Origin: an uncultured Lactobacillaceae bacterium | GTDB lineage: Bacteria; Bacillota; Bacilli; Lactobacillales; Lactobacillaceae | Length of the DNA stretch: 64,000 nucleotides | Reading direction: 5' to 3' | Assembly (NCBI GenBank): GCA_945285405.1 | Contig: CALYQJ010000009.1 | Location: 1-64,000, forward strand | Shown here: one piece after another, positions 18,064 through 26,593 of the stretch | How positions within the stretch are numbered: the stretch's first letter is position 1 | How the letters are laid out: each line of letters opens with the position of its first letter | Translations under genes and position numbers: made by a program | The notes under the pieces: generated by a model | Databases searched by the model: none | What the model was told of the DNA's origin: nothing | Seen by the model: the letters and a program-made list of their open reading frames with translations, nothing else

Positions 18064-18618
18064 ATGAGTAAAGAAAATGAGATGGAAACCATTATTTTAA
18101 CGGGCTTAGATACTAACTTTCAAAGTAAAATTGGTAAATTACTAGCACAACAGTTAAATTGGCCCTTTTATGATCTAGATGAAGAAGTGGCAAAATTAAT
18201 TCGACGACTTCCTGCAAGTCAGCTTTTTAATCTTAGTGAAAATCAAATAAATCAATTAATACAACACGTTTTAATTAATCTTTTAGAAAAAAAAGAAGCA
18301 GTTATTGCAGCAAATTCAAATATTGTAGACACTCATCAAAATTTCCATTTTTTAAAAAATTGTGCAGCAGTAATTATCTATTTATATGATCGGTTTGATT
18401 CAGATAAGGCTAATTATGTTGCCACTAAAATTGCTGATGATCGGAATTTGGGTTCTTTAATCGTTGGTACTTTTCACTTGATTTGGGAATTATATGATGA
18501 ACGTTATCGTAATATTTCTGATTTAATGGTAGAAGTTAATGGGAAAAAAGCTGAAAAAGTTGCTAAAGAAATTGCTACTTTTATTTCTTTAGAAGTAGGT
18601 GAAGATGATTTCTTTTAA
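18064..18618 (+). CDS. Shikimate-kinase-like protein with degenerate P-loop
   Basis: 184 residues. It aligns along its length with AroK-type shikimate kinase landmarks: a strand-loop GLDTNFQSKIGKLLAQQL where AroK has GLMGAGKSTVGK; FYDLDEEVAKLI matching FxDxDxxIE; VIAANSNIV matching VIATGGGIV; a hydrophobic strand ending YLYDR; and a C-terminal RYRNISDLMVEV matching the PLYEEAADIVV region. The P-loop Lys is Gln, its glycines are lost, and the GGG shikimate-site motif is gone, so kinase activity is very unlikely. It may be a regulatory or structural pseudoenzyme. No aro genes are nearby. It sits 24 bp upstream of the dehydratase gene, probably in one transcript. Confidence 0.7.
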   Translation: MSKENEMETIILTGLDTNFQSKIGKLLAQQLNWPFYDLDEEVAKLIRRLPASQLFNLSENQINQLIQHVLINLLEKKEAVIAANSNIVDTHQNFHFLKNCAAVIIYLYDRFDSDKANYVATKIADDRNLGSLIVGTFHLIWELYDERYRNISDLMVEVNGKKAEKVAKEIATFISLEVGEDDFF

Positions 18619-18642
18619 ATTTTACTTTGAAAAGAGATAACA

Positions 18643-19608
18643 ATGCATATTTTAGTTACTGGAGGAATGGGTTTTATTGGTTCTAATTTTATTCGATACC
18701 ATTTAAAACATTATCCTCATGATGAAGTCATTAATTTGGATCTTTTAAGTTATGCTGCTAATCAATTAAATTTAGCAGATATTACCCAATTAAATTATCA
18801 TTTTTATCAAGGTAATATTAATGATTTCACTTTAGTTCAAAAAATTGTACAACAACATCAAATAAGCTTAATCATTAATTTTGCTGGGGAAAGCGATGTT
18901 GATCGTTCTTTAACTAAGTCAGATGTATTCGTTCAAACTAATGTTGCCGGAGTGAATAATTTGATAAATGTTGCTCTGAAAGAAAATATACCTCGCTTTA
19001 TTCAGATTTCTACTGATGAAGTTTATGGAAGTTTACCCGCATTAGAGTTTGTAGCGGAGGATGTTCCTTTAAAGCCCAGTTCCCCTTATTCTGCTACTAA
19101 AGCTAGTGCTGAGTTATTATTATTAGCGGCTAAAAAAAGTTATCAATTAGGTATTAATATAATTCGTTCAGCAAATAATTATGGTCCACGCCAATATCAA
19201 GAAAAATTAATTCCTAAAGCTATTATTGCATTTTTAAAGGGTAATGAAATTCCACTTTTTGGAAAGGGATTAGAAACTCGCGATTGGTTATATGTTAATG
19301 ATAATATTCGAGCAATTGAAACGGTAATTCATTCTGGAAAAATTGGGGAAATTTATAATGTGGGGACTCAAAAAGAAATATCCAATTTTGCAGTATTACA
19401 AGCAATTGCTAAAAATTTATCAGGTGATTCCAGTTTGATTCGATTTACTCATCAAAGACCAGGTCATGATCAGCGATATGGAGTTCAAACTGCTAAAATT
19501 AAAGAATTAGGTTGGCAACCAGAAGTTAATTTTGCATTGGGAATTAAAAAAACAGTAGCATGGTATCAGACTAATCGATCGTGGTGGGATGGTAAAAATT
19601 ACAGGTAA
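18643..19608 (+). CDS. dTDP-glucose 4,6-dehydratase family protein
   Basis: 321 residues. Extended SDR: NAD motif TGGMGFIGSNF, catalytic STDEVYG (Thr-Asp-Glu typical of 4,6-dehydratases) and YSATKAS (Tyr-x3-Lys). RfbB converts dTDP-glucose to the 4-keto-6-deoxy sugar for rhamnose synthesis. No rfbA, rfbC or rfbD is adjacent, so it is an orphan copy and could use another nucleotide sugar. Its 3' end overlaps the convergent tag gene by 38 bp. Confidence 0.85.
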   Translation: MHILVTGGMGFIGSNFIRYHLKHYPHDEVINLDLLSYAANQLNLADITQLNYHFYQGNINDFTLVQKIVQQHQISLIINFAGESDVDRSLTKSDVFVQTNVAGVNNLINVALKENIPRFIQISTDEVYGSLPALEFVAEDVPLKPSSPYSATKASAELLLLAAKKSYQLGINIIRSANNYGPRQYQEKLIPKAIIAFLKGNEIPLFGKGLETRDWLYVNDNIRAIETVIHSGKIGEIYNVGTQKEISNFAVLQAIAKNLSGDSSLIRFTHQRPGHDQRYGVQTAKIKELGWQPEVNFALGIKKTVAWYQTNRSWWDGKNYR

Positions 19609-20155
19609 CTTCATGGTCATTGATTATACCAATTGATTGTAAAAAGGAATAAATTCCTACGGGGCCAATAAAAGAAAAATGATTTTTTTTAAGATCTTTA
19701 GTTATTGTTTGGCTTAAAGTATTTTGGGTTGGCACTTGATGATAGTCAGTTATTTGATGGTCAATTATTTTACCTTTTGTAAAATGCCAAATATAATTAT
19801 CAAAAGAGTCAAATTTGTCTCTGATTTTTAAAAAAGCTTGAGCATTTTTAATTGTTGCTTTAATTTTTAATTTATTACGAATAATTCCAGTATTTTCTAA
19901 TAATTGTTGATATTTTTTTAAGTCGTATTGAGCAATTTGGTAATAGTCAAAATGGTTAAATGCTTGTTGAAAATTGCTCCTTTTATGAAGAATTGTTTGC
20001 CAACTTAATCCAGCTTGAAAAATTTCTAGAGTTAATATTTCAAATAGCTTTTGGTCATCGTGTAAAGGGCGCCCCCATTCTTGATCATGGTATTTAGTTT
20101 CAAATGGGTCTTTAGAATTTTTTTCTACCCAATAACAACGCTTAATTTTTGTCAT
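19571..20155 (-). CDS. tag: DNA-3-methyladenine glycosylase I
   Basis: 194 residues. RCYWVEKNSKDPFETKYHDQEWG contains the zinc-binding Cys/His and the conserved YHDxEWG motif. GLSWQTILHKRSNF and GIIRNKLKIKATI are family signatures, and the C-terminus has a late His/Cys pair (NDHEVTCNFYH). It removes 3-methyladenine from DNA in base excision repair. The start follows AAGGAAAATCTCC. Tail-to-tail overlap of 38 bp with the dehydratase. Confidence 0.92.
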   Translation of the reverse strand: MTKIKRCYWVEKNSKDPFETKYHDQEWGRPLHDDQKLFEILTLEIFQAGLSWQTILHKRSNFQQAFNHFDYYQIAQYDLKKYQQLLENTGIIRNKLKIKATIKNAQAFLKIRDKFDSFDNYIWHFTKGKIIDHQITDYHQVPTQNTLSQTITKDLKKNHFSFIGPVGIYSFLQSIGIINDHEVTCNFYHPTTID

Positions 20156-20254
20156 GGAGATTTTCCTTGTTTAGTCTAGATTATTTTTTAGTTGATTTTA
20201 ACGTATAACTTAATAATGATATTATAACCATAAAAAAACAAAGGTGGATTTAAA

Positions 20255-20569
20255 ATGTCCGTTTTCGATATTATTAAAATTACCCAATTAAATCACGAGT
20301 ATTTTCCAGCAAACAAATTAGTAATGACTGATTTAGAAGGTAAGCCCAACTCATTGCTTACGGATTTATTACGTGATGTTGTTACTAAGATTGAAATTTT
20401 ACTAGATTTTGATCAGTTTCATCAGCCTAATGAAGTAATTCTTAAACTTAAAGCAGTTACTCCCTTACCGAGTGATGTTTTAGCTGAATATGAGAAAATT
20501 CTTAATCAACCAGTAGTTGGGATTAATTTTGTTAGCAAGAGACAAGAACTAGAAATTGTATATCAATAA
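20255..20569 (+). CDS. Hypothetical protein, first gene of the HNH operon
   Basis: 104 residues, acidic, no membrane segment or cysteine, and I do not recognise it. A clear AAAGGTGG ribosome binding site precedes the ATG, and the zinc/HNH gene begins 11 bp after its stop, so the two are probably co-transcribed. Predicted structure would be mixed alpha/beta. No function can be assigned. Confidence 0.75.
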   Translation: MSVFDIIKITQLNHEYFPANKLVMTDLEGKPNSLLTDLLRDVVTKIEILLDFDQFHQPNEVILKLKAVTPLPSDVLAEYEKILNQPVVGINFVSKRQELEIVYQ

Positions 20570-20580
20570 GAAGGTGACTA

Positions 20581-21483
20581 TTGAAATTAACCTGTGCAAG
20601 TTGTCCTTTACGTTTAGAATCTTTTCATTTTATTAAAGGTAAGCGGCTCTTTAGTATTTGTGATTTATGTCGATTACGAGGACTGAATTTTGAAGATTAT
20701 TATAATTATTCAAATCAAGTTTATGCACAAGTTATTGCACTTAATTACTGTGGAGCTTCAAAAGTAACTGTTACCACTAAACAAAATATAACTCCTGAAT
20801 TTTGTCGGATAATAGAAGAAATTATCTCTGAATATGATTATGCAAGCGTAGTAGTAAAAAAAAATATATCTCGTAGCCAACTAAATGAGCGTTTATTGGC
20901 ATATGAAAATCATGAAATTAATATTACCAATGTTGGAAACTTTTTTGATAATTTAACTCAATTAGGTTTTAATGTTGAGTCATTACATAATCTGCAGCGT
21001 GTTGATTATTCCACTAGAATGTGGCTTTATCATCACTATCATCAAACTTGCCAATATTGTGGACGAATTGGCTATAGTATCGATCATATAAATCCAGTAT
21101 CACGTGGTGGTAGCAATGAAATTAGTAATTTAATATTATCATGCAATGAATGCAACAAATTAAAAGGTAACATGCCATATGAATGGTTTCAGGAATTTAA
21201 TTTAAAAACGCTAACAATTAATCAAAAATTAGTGATTAATGAAAAGCAAATAAATCAATTGAAATCTAGTCAAGAAGCTCTTACTCGACAATTAGCGGCT
21301 TATTCTCATCGAACACGAATTTTACAAGACGATCAAACAACAATTTATCGTCAACGAATTAAAGCTCAACAAATTTTACTTGATGGGCTTAATAGTGATT
21401 ATCAAAGCTTGCGTAACTTACGTAAAAACTATATTAAATCTTGTTATCAAATAGCATTAATTAATAAAAAGAGGGAAGAATGA
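20581..21483 (+). CDS. Zinc-ribbon plus HNH endonuclease domain protein
   Basis: 300 residues. N-terminal four-cysteine zinc ribbon (C5, C8, C27, C30). HNH nuclease domain at about 155-200: CQYCGRIG, the DH pair in SIDHINPVSRGG, the Asn of NLILSCNECNKLKG, with two structural CxxC pairs. The C-terminal 90 residues are charged and helical, probably a coiled coil. Start is TTG after AAGGTGACTA. It overlaps the oxidoreductase gene by 4 bp and follows a hypothetical gene by 11 bp. The HNH fold usually cuts DNA. There is no methylase, integrase or phage gene nearby, so restriction, homing or defence roles are all unproven. Confidence 0.8.
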   Translation: MKLTCASCPLRLESFHFIKGKRLFSICDLCRLRGLNFEDYYNYSNQVYAQVIALNYCGASKVTVTTKQNITPEFCRIIEEIISEYDYASVVVKKNISRSQLNERLLAYENHEINITNVGNFFDNLTQLGFNVESLHNLQRVDYSTRMWLYHHYHQTCQYCGRIGYSIDHINPVSRGGSNEISNLILSCNECNKLKGNMPYEWFQEFNLKTLTINQKLVINEKQINQLKSSQEALTRQLAAYSHRTRILQDDQTTIYRQRIKAQQILLDGLNSDYQSLRNLRKNYIKSCYQIALINKKREE

Positions 21484-22487
21484 CTTATCAATTAGGAGTA
21501 GTTGGGAGCAATTGGATTAGTGAACAATTTATTGCTGCAGCTCAAGAAAATTACCAATTTAATTTAGCAGCAGTATATTCACGATCGATTGATCATGGAG
21601 AAAAAATAACGAAAAAATTTGGTAGAGGTCAAGTTTATACAGATTTTACCAAATTTCTAGCAAGTAATATTTCTGTAGTTTATATCGCCAGCCCTAATAG
21701 TTTACATTTTATTCAAACCAAAACGGCCTTATTAAAACATAAGCATGTTATTTGTGAAAAGCCTGCTTTTTCCAATCCTCGGGAACTTAATGAAATTCGC
21801 CAAATTTTAAATGACAATCCTGATTTATTTTTCTTTGAAGCTCAACGTAATCTTTATGATCCTAATTTTCAAGTAATTAAAGACTTACTGAATGAGTTTG
21901 GTCCAATTTGGGGAGCAAATTTAAATTTTATTCGTCAATCTTCACGTTATCCGGCTTTAAAAGCTGGTGAACTTCCCAATGCTTTTTCGACAGTGTACTC
22001 TGGGGGGGCTTTGGCCGACTTAGGTGTATATTTAGTTGCTTTTGCTGTAGGTTTATTTGGTGAACCCGAAAAAGTTAATTATCAAGCTAAAAAGTGGCCT
22101 GTTAAAGATGGAGCAGATATTTTTGGAGTCGGTAGTTTAACTTATTCTAATTTATTAGTTGCATTAGCAATAGGGAAAAATGTTACTTCAGAAAATAATA
22201 ATGAAATTTATGGAGAAAATGGAACTTTAATAATTGATAGCGTAGCTAATTTATCCAAGATTAAATTACGTTATCCTTCGGGTGAAATTCAAGATATTTC
22301 TTTGCGTAATAGCGGTAATCCATTAAGTTTTGAAGCAAAATCATTTTATTGGACTTTAAAAAAGCAAAATCACCAAAAGATGTTCGAACAATTTGAGCAA
22401 ACTGCAATTGTTAATCGAACTTTAAAGCTAATGAGAGATCAAGCTGGGATTATTTTCACTAGTGATCGAGTTTCGAAGGCTTTATGA
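21480..22487 (+). CDS. Gfo/Idh/MocA-family oxidoreductase
   Basis: 335 residues. N-terminal Rossmann fold (LGVVGSNWISEQF) and the hallmark CEKPAF (EKP with catalytic Lys), then the alpha/beta substrate domain with SGGALADLGVY. NAD(P)-dependent dehydrogenase of sugars or related polyols; substrate unknown. Joined by 4-bp ATGA overlaps to the HNH gene upstream and the VOC gene downstream. Confidence 0.85.
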   Translation: MTYQLGVVGSNWISEQFIAAAQENYQFNLAAVYSRSIDHGEKITKKFGRGQVYTDFTKFLASNISVVYIASPNSLHFIQTKTALLKHKHVICEKPAFSNPRELNEIRQILNDNPDLFFFEAQRNLYDPNFQVIKDLLNEFGPIWGANLNFIRQSSRYPALKAGELPNAFSTVYSGGALADLGVYLVAFAVGLFGEPEKVNYQAKKWPVKDGADIFGVGSLTYSNLLVALAIGKNVTSENNNEIYGENGTLIIDSVANLSKIKLRYPSGEIQDISLRNSGNPLSFEAKSFYWTLKKQNHQKMFEQFEQTAIVNRTLKLMRDQAGIIFTSDRVSKAL

Positions 22488-23449
22488 AATTACATCATTT
22501 AGCTTTAGTTACTAGCCAATTTAAAGCAAACTATAGATTTTATACTAAAATTTTAGGCTTGCGTTTAATTAAAAATACTGTAAACCAAGATCAACCTCAT
22601 CATCGGCAAGTATATTATGGAGATTCTATGGGAACTCCTGGTAGCTTAATAACTTTTCATGTTAGTGATAAACTGATTTCACCAGAATCGCAAGTGGCAT
22701 TTTGGTCAGGATTAAATTTTGCTATTCCCCGAGATTCTTTGATTTATTGGCGTGATCATTTACAAAATAATGGTTTGAAACCTGAAATTGATTCAGCTCA
22801 TGTATTACATATTCAAGATCCTGATAATATTTTAATTACATTGAAGGAAGTTGAGGGTGAACTTGATGATTGTCAAATTAATGAACATACTTCTGTTCCT
22901 GCTAGTAAACAAATTTTAGGACTTATTGGAACCAGTTTGTTTACTACTAATTTGACACAAACGAAAAGGTTTTTTACTGATTTTTTAGGGCTTAAAGCTC
23001 AAAATAATTGGATCTTGCTTGAAGACCAACAACAATTACAACTTTTAGATTTACCAGAATCAAATTCAGAAAAAAATAATTTAATAAACGTTGACCATGT
23101 AGCTTTTAAGGTTAAGTCACGAAGTGAATTAAATCATTACTGGCACTTGGCTAAAGAAAAAGGTCAAATTCGCAAAAATTTAACGGATCGAGGCTATTTT
23201 ATGAGTGCTACTTTTTTAACTCCTAACGAGGGATTAGTAGAACTAGCTACAGAAAATCCTGGATTGGCTTTGGATGAATCAATAAATAATTTAGGGACAA
23301 CATTTGCATTACCGCCTAGTTTAGCAATGTATCGCGCTACTTTAACTCAATATTATGCTCAAAAAGGAATTTATTTTGATGATATTCCAAATGTTCATCG
23401 TTCTAAATTACGGCGAATTCGAAAGCAATCCAATTGGTTTAATTATTAA
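22484..23449 (+). CDS. VOC-family ring-cleaving dioxygenase-like protein
   Basis: 321 residues with two vicinal-oxygen-chelate halves. Probable metal ligands are the His of KLHHLAL, the His of NVDHVAFKV and the Glu of GLVELATE. Length and layout match the MhqO/YkcA group annotated as ring-cleaving dioxygenases, which are linked to quinone or catechol resistance in Bacillus; glyoxalase-type chemistry is an alternative. Last gene of the operon. Its end overlaps the convergent membrane-protein gene by 4 bp. Confidence 0.8.
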   Translation: MKLHHLALVTSQFKANYRFYTKILGLRLIKNTVNQDQPHHRQVYYGDSMGTPGSLITFHVSDKLISPESQVAFWSGLNFAIPRDSLIYWRDHLQNNGLKPEIDSAHVLHIQDPDNILITLKEVEGELDDCQINEHTSVPASKQILGLIGTSLFTTNLTQTKRFFTDFLGLKAQNNWILLEDQQQLQLLDLPESNSEKNNLINVDHVAFKVKSRSELNHYWHLAKEKGQIRKNLTDRGYFMSATFLTPNEGLVELATENPGLALDESINNLGTTFALPPSLAMYRATLTQYYAQKGIYFDDIPNVHRSKLRRIRKQSNWFNY

Positions 23450-24498
23450 AATTTAAGTCCGTGGTTGCGTCTTAAAATTGTCTGCCATTCAGGTAGTTTT
23501 TTCTGGAGATTTTTCATCAAATATAAATCATTAATTTGATCTTGAGCTTGTTGAAGAATTTCAATCCCTTCTTTAAAATCAGTTTGTAGATATTTGCTTT
23601 TTTGATTGATTATTTCAGTAAGGATTATTGTTTTAATAAAAGTAGGATAGTTTTGCTTCATGCTATAATGGGTAATTAAGCTGGAGTTCCATTGTTTAAT
23701 TGCCCATTTGGTTCGGTAATTAGCGATTAAATCAATAAAGATAGCTTCATTTAAATACTGTGCCCTAATTGTTTTAGGAGCATAATTTAGAAATGGTAAT
23801 AATTGATCAATATATCCTAAAAGATCGTCTCCAGTACCATTTTGAAAAACTTGTTGTTCGAGATAAGCTGCTTTTAACCAATCTTGAGACATTACATAAA
23901 AATTGCGGTGATCAGCTTGTGGTGATTGATAAAAAAGTTTTTCAGAATACTGAGTCAAAGGAATTTCATTAATTGCTAGATAAGAGGCAACTAAACTTAC
24001 GTAGTATCCAAATAGTGCATCAGGGCTTTTTTTAATTGCTGAAATATTTTTGAAATCGGTGGGAACACCAAACCAATTTAAAGGTAAACAGTTAAGAAAA
24101 TTAAAAGCGCAAATAATGATGAAAATTATTAAATCGATGCGCAAAATTAATGAAATTTTTGGTAGAAAATACCATAAAATTCCAGCGATTGTCCCAAAAA
24201 GCAAATCAAAGATTATTCCGCCATAAAAGTATGGACGGAATTTTAATTTAGAACTAAATTTAACCGGGACAACGTTACTGTCGGTATCAAAGATAGTACG
24301 ATGAATACGGAATCTTAATTTTTGATTTTTACGAATTAGGGTAAACCATAAAAAGTTTAGGGAAACAAATTGGTATCCTGATAGTAATGCAAAAATTACT
24401 TTTCCACTTTCGTGAATCAGTTGAACAAAATAAATAATGAAAATTAGGGAAAAAAGGTATTCAAAAAAGAAGATAAACCATTGTAAAATAAAATTCAT
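23446..24498 (-). CDS. M50-like membrane protein lacking the second zinc histidine
   Basis: 350 residues. Membrane helices at about 5-40, 90-110, 115-150 and 175-190, then a soluble helical C-terminal half. The first helix contains LIHESGKVIFALLSGYQF, in the position and context of the HELGH motif of site-2 protease-like (M50) proteins, but HExxH reads HESGK. The second motif LNCLPLNWFGVPTDF resembles NxxPxxxxxGxPTDG, with the Asp kept. With one zinc His missing, proteolysis is unlikely. M50 relationship is an inference from motif and topology. Confidence 0.6.
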   Translation of the reverse strand: MNFILQWFIFFFEYLFSLIFIIYFVQLIHESGKVIFALLSGYQFVSLNFLWFTLIRKNQKLRFRIHRTIFDTDSNVVPVKFSSKLKFRPYFYGGIIFDLLFGTIAGILWYFLPKISLILRIDLIIFIIICAFNFLNCLPLNWFGVPTDFKNISAIKKSPDALFGYYVSLVASYLAINEIPLTQYSEKLFYQSPQADHRNFYVMSQDWLKAAYLEQQVFQNGTGDDLLGYIDQLLPFLNYAPKTIRAQYLNEAIFIDLIANYRTKWAIKQWNSSLITHYSMKQNYPTFIKTIILTEIINQKSKYLQTDFKEGIEILQQAQDQINDLYLMKNLQKKLPEWQTILRRNHGLKF

Positions 24499-24552
24499 AT
24501 TTTTTTCTCTTGTTTCTTTAATCTAAATAGAAAAATAATTATAGGTTGAAAA

Positions 24553-25044
24553 ATGAAAAAATCATGGCAATTTTTTAAAAAAAATTGGTGGGGATTAGCA
24601 AATATTTTATTTGGAATTGTTGTTTGGTGGCAAGTTCATCTCTTGTCAAAAATTGACCTTATTGTTGGAGTTTGGCTCTTGTTAAATACGGTTGCTTTGT
24701 TAATAGATTGGCACCAAAAGCGTAATTCTTGGGAGCTAATGTTAGCAATCGTTAATTTAATTCTTGCCATTCCTTTGGGATTACAAATTTATAATGCTGT
24801 GATTCCAATGGTCTATTTGGTTATTGCCATTTTAATTCTTAATGCTGCTTTTATTTTTAATATTTATTATTCGGCTAGTCGCAACAGTTTAAGTATTCGT
24901 ATCCTTTTGTGGATTTTTCTAATTGTGGCTGTAAGCCTAATTTTATATCCTTGGTTTACCTCATCAATTTGGTTGCTACTTTTTGCTGGCTATTTTATAG
25001 TTGTGGGCATAATTATAATTTTAGCTTATTTTTTAATTGATTGA
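24553..25044 (+). CDS. Six-helix membrane protein (HdeD/DUF308-like)
   Basis: 163 residues, nearly all membrane: about six helices in pairs with short loops and positive residues at the N-terminus (MKKSWQFFKKNWW). Layout resembles HdeD/DUF308 proteins, of unclear function. It is divergent from the M50-like gene with only a 54-bp gap, and its end overlaps the convergent thioesterase gene by 12 bp. Confidence 0.6.
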   Translation: MKKSWQFFKKNWWGLANILFGIVVWWQVHLLSKIDLIVGVWLLLNTVALLIDWHQKRNSWELMLAIVNLILAIPLGLQIYNAVIPMVYLVIAILILNAAFIFNIYYSASRNSLSIRILLWIFLIVAVSLILYPWFTSSIWLLLFAGYFIVVGIIIILAYFLID

Positions 25045-25521
25045 TTTAAAAAGTTCTTTTAATTGATTAATTTTATCATAACGCTTAACCAGACGATTAG
25101 AAAATTGATTTAAAATATAAGTTTCTTCTTTATTTGTCGCAATAAGTTGAACTGGTATATTTTGGTGGCTTAACGAGGCAAAGGTAATGAAACCAACCAC
25201 TTTAATGTTGCTGGTTGTTTCCGAGGAATTTCGCCCTTTAATTTTGAAAAAAACTTCGACGGAGCTTCCTTTAATCCCTGATGCATAACAAGTTAAAGTG
25301 TAAATGTCATCTTGATGGATTGGAGCAATGAAATTAACTTCATCAAGTGAAACGGTTGCGACTGCTTCTTTAGTCACTAAGTTAACTGAAATTGAACAGG
25401 TGTGATCAATCAAAGCTAAAATTTCACCACCAAATAAAGTGTTATTTCGATTGAGTTCTTTGGGCATAACTCGCTGAGTTGTAGTAACTCGTGTTTGTTG
25501 CATTTTAATGATTTTAGTCAT
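25033..25521 (-). CDS. Hotdog-fold acyl-CoA thioesterase
   Basis: 162 residues. The motif NTLFGGEILALIDHTCSISVNL matches the acyl-CoA hydrolase (YkhA/BACH) hotdog family, with catalytic Asp in the helix, and SLDEVNFIAPIHQDD follows. It probably hydrolyses acyl-CoA. Its start codon lies only 13 bp from the divergent CPBP start. Confidence 0.87.
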   Translation of the reverse strand: MTKIIKMQQTRVTTTQRVMPKELNRNNTLFGGEILALIDHTCSISVNLVTKEAVATVSLDEVNFIAPIHQDDIYTLTCYASGIKGSSVEVFFKIKGRNSSETTSNIKVVGFITFASLSHQNIPVQLIATNKEETYILNQFSNRLVKRYDKINQLKELFKSIN

Positions 25522-25534
25522 TGGAGTAAACCTC

Positions 25535-26257
25535 GTGAAAAAATTAAGTCAAAGACTACAAAAGAATTTTCAAAAAAGGATAATAATTAGTGTTTTATCA
25601 CTAATCGTATTAATGGCTTTCTATTACTTGCAAGGTCAAATTTTGTTGCGAGCGATTAATTTAAAATTAAAATATGACGAGATTAATTACTCAGAGCAGA
25701 TTGGCCTAGAAGTAATTTATTGTCTAGTTTTTGCTATTTTAGTAGTCTGTGCTTTTATTGTATATTTTCTAGTTGTTCAAAAAAAGCCTTTATGGTCGTT
25801 TAATTGGCTAAAACTTAAAATTACAATATTTCTTTATTTGATTAGTTTAGGTTTGCAGTTCCTATTAGGAATGATTAATCAAAAATTAAATGGTGAAATT
25901 CAAACTGCCAATAATCAACAAATAATTGATATTGCAGATTTAAGAATTGATTTTGCTATAGTTCTTTTATTTACTGCTACTTTCTTATCACCGATTTTTG
26001 AAGAAATAATTTATCGAGGATTAATAATCTCGGGAATATTTAAAGAACATCAATTAATTGGGGTTTTTGTTCAAGCTATTTTATTTGGAGCTGCTCACCA
26101 ATTTACCAATATTTGGCAATATTTAATATATTTTTGTACAGGAACATTTTTGGGATTAATTTACTGGAAAACACAAGATATAAAGTATTCTATTTTAGGG
26201 CATTTTACTCAGAATCTTCTAGGTTCGATAGAAATTATTCATTTATTGCTTGTTTAA
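25535..26257 (+). CDS. CPBP-family intramembrane protease
   Basis: About 240 residues and seven to eight membrane helices. CPBP (Abi) motifs: EEIIYRGL (EExxxR), the His of LFGAAHQF and the C-terminal HFTQNLLG. Such proteins process membrane substrates or protect against bacteriocins; the target here is unknown. The track starts at ATG 25508, but GTG at 25535 has GGAG eight bases upstream and gives a natural N-terminus (MKKLSQRLQKNFQKR), so I prefer it. Confidence 0.8.
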   Translation: MKKLSQRLQKNFQKRIIISVLSLIVLMAFYYLQGQILLRAINLKLKYDEINYSEQIGLEVIYCLVFAILVVCAFIVYFLVVQKKPLWSFNWLKLKITIFLYLISLGLQFLLGMINQKLNGEIQTANNQQIIDIADLRIDFAIVLLFTATFLSPIFEEIIYRGLIISGIFKEHQLIGVFVQAILFGAAHQFTNIWQYLIYFCTGTFLGLIYWKTQDIKYSILGHFTQNLLGSIEIIHLLLV

Positions 26258-26282
26258 AGAAAAGATTAACCAGTTAAATAAA

Positions 26283-26310
26283 TTGACAAAGAACCAGAAA
26301 ATGCTATTAT
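26283..26310 (+). promoter_or_regulatory. Promoter of the structured leader RNA
   Basis: TTGACA (26283) and TATTAT (26305) with a 16-bp spacer. Predicted transcription start is near 26317. Confidence 0.7.
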
Positions 26311-26350
26311 AGTTAACTGTAGATTAAGAAATGAAAGGTGGTGGTAAATA

Positions 26351-26443
26351 ATGACAACGGATTCTGCTGGTCCTGCATCTGATAGTGGGGTGAGGTTGCC
26401 TTATTATTTATTCACCACTTTAAATGTTTTTGAATGTGATTAA
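26351..26443 (+). CDS. Upstream ORF of 30 codons in the leader RNA
   Basis: ATG with AAAGGTGG nine bases upstream; 30 codons starting MTTDSAGPASDSGV and ending FECD before TAA. It is too short for the ORF track. The ribosome binding site and start codon lie in a helix whose other strand is inside the same ORF (codons for PYYLFTT), so translation would open the helix. This fits a leader peptide or, less likely, a small secreted or toxic peptide. I cannot link it to a known family. No run of a single regulatory codon is present. Confidence 0.5.
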   Translation: MTTDSAGPASDSGVRLPYYLFTTLNVFECD

Positions 26444-26593
26444 ATGGTACGGCGCCTCTATTTAGACAAATAGCCTAATAGAGGGACGCGGGAACGCGTA
26501 CCGAAAGGCATCGTTACATGTTATTTCTCGGATTTGAAAGAGTTGGGACTTTTTCAAATCTGGCTTAATTGCACGAAATAATAAAGCGAGTGC

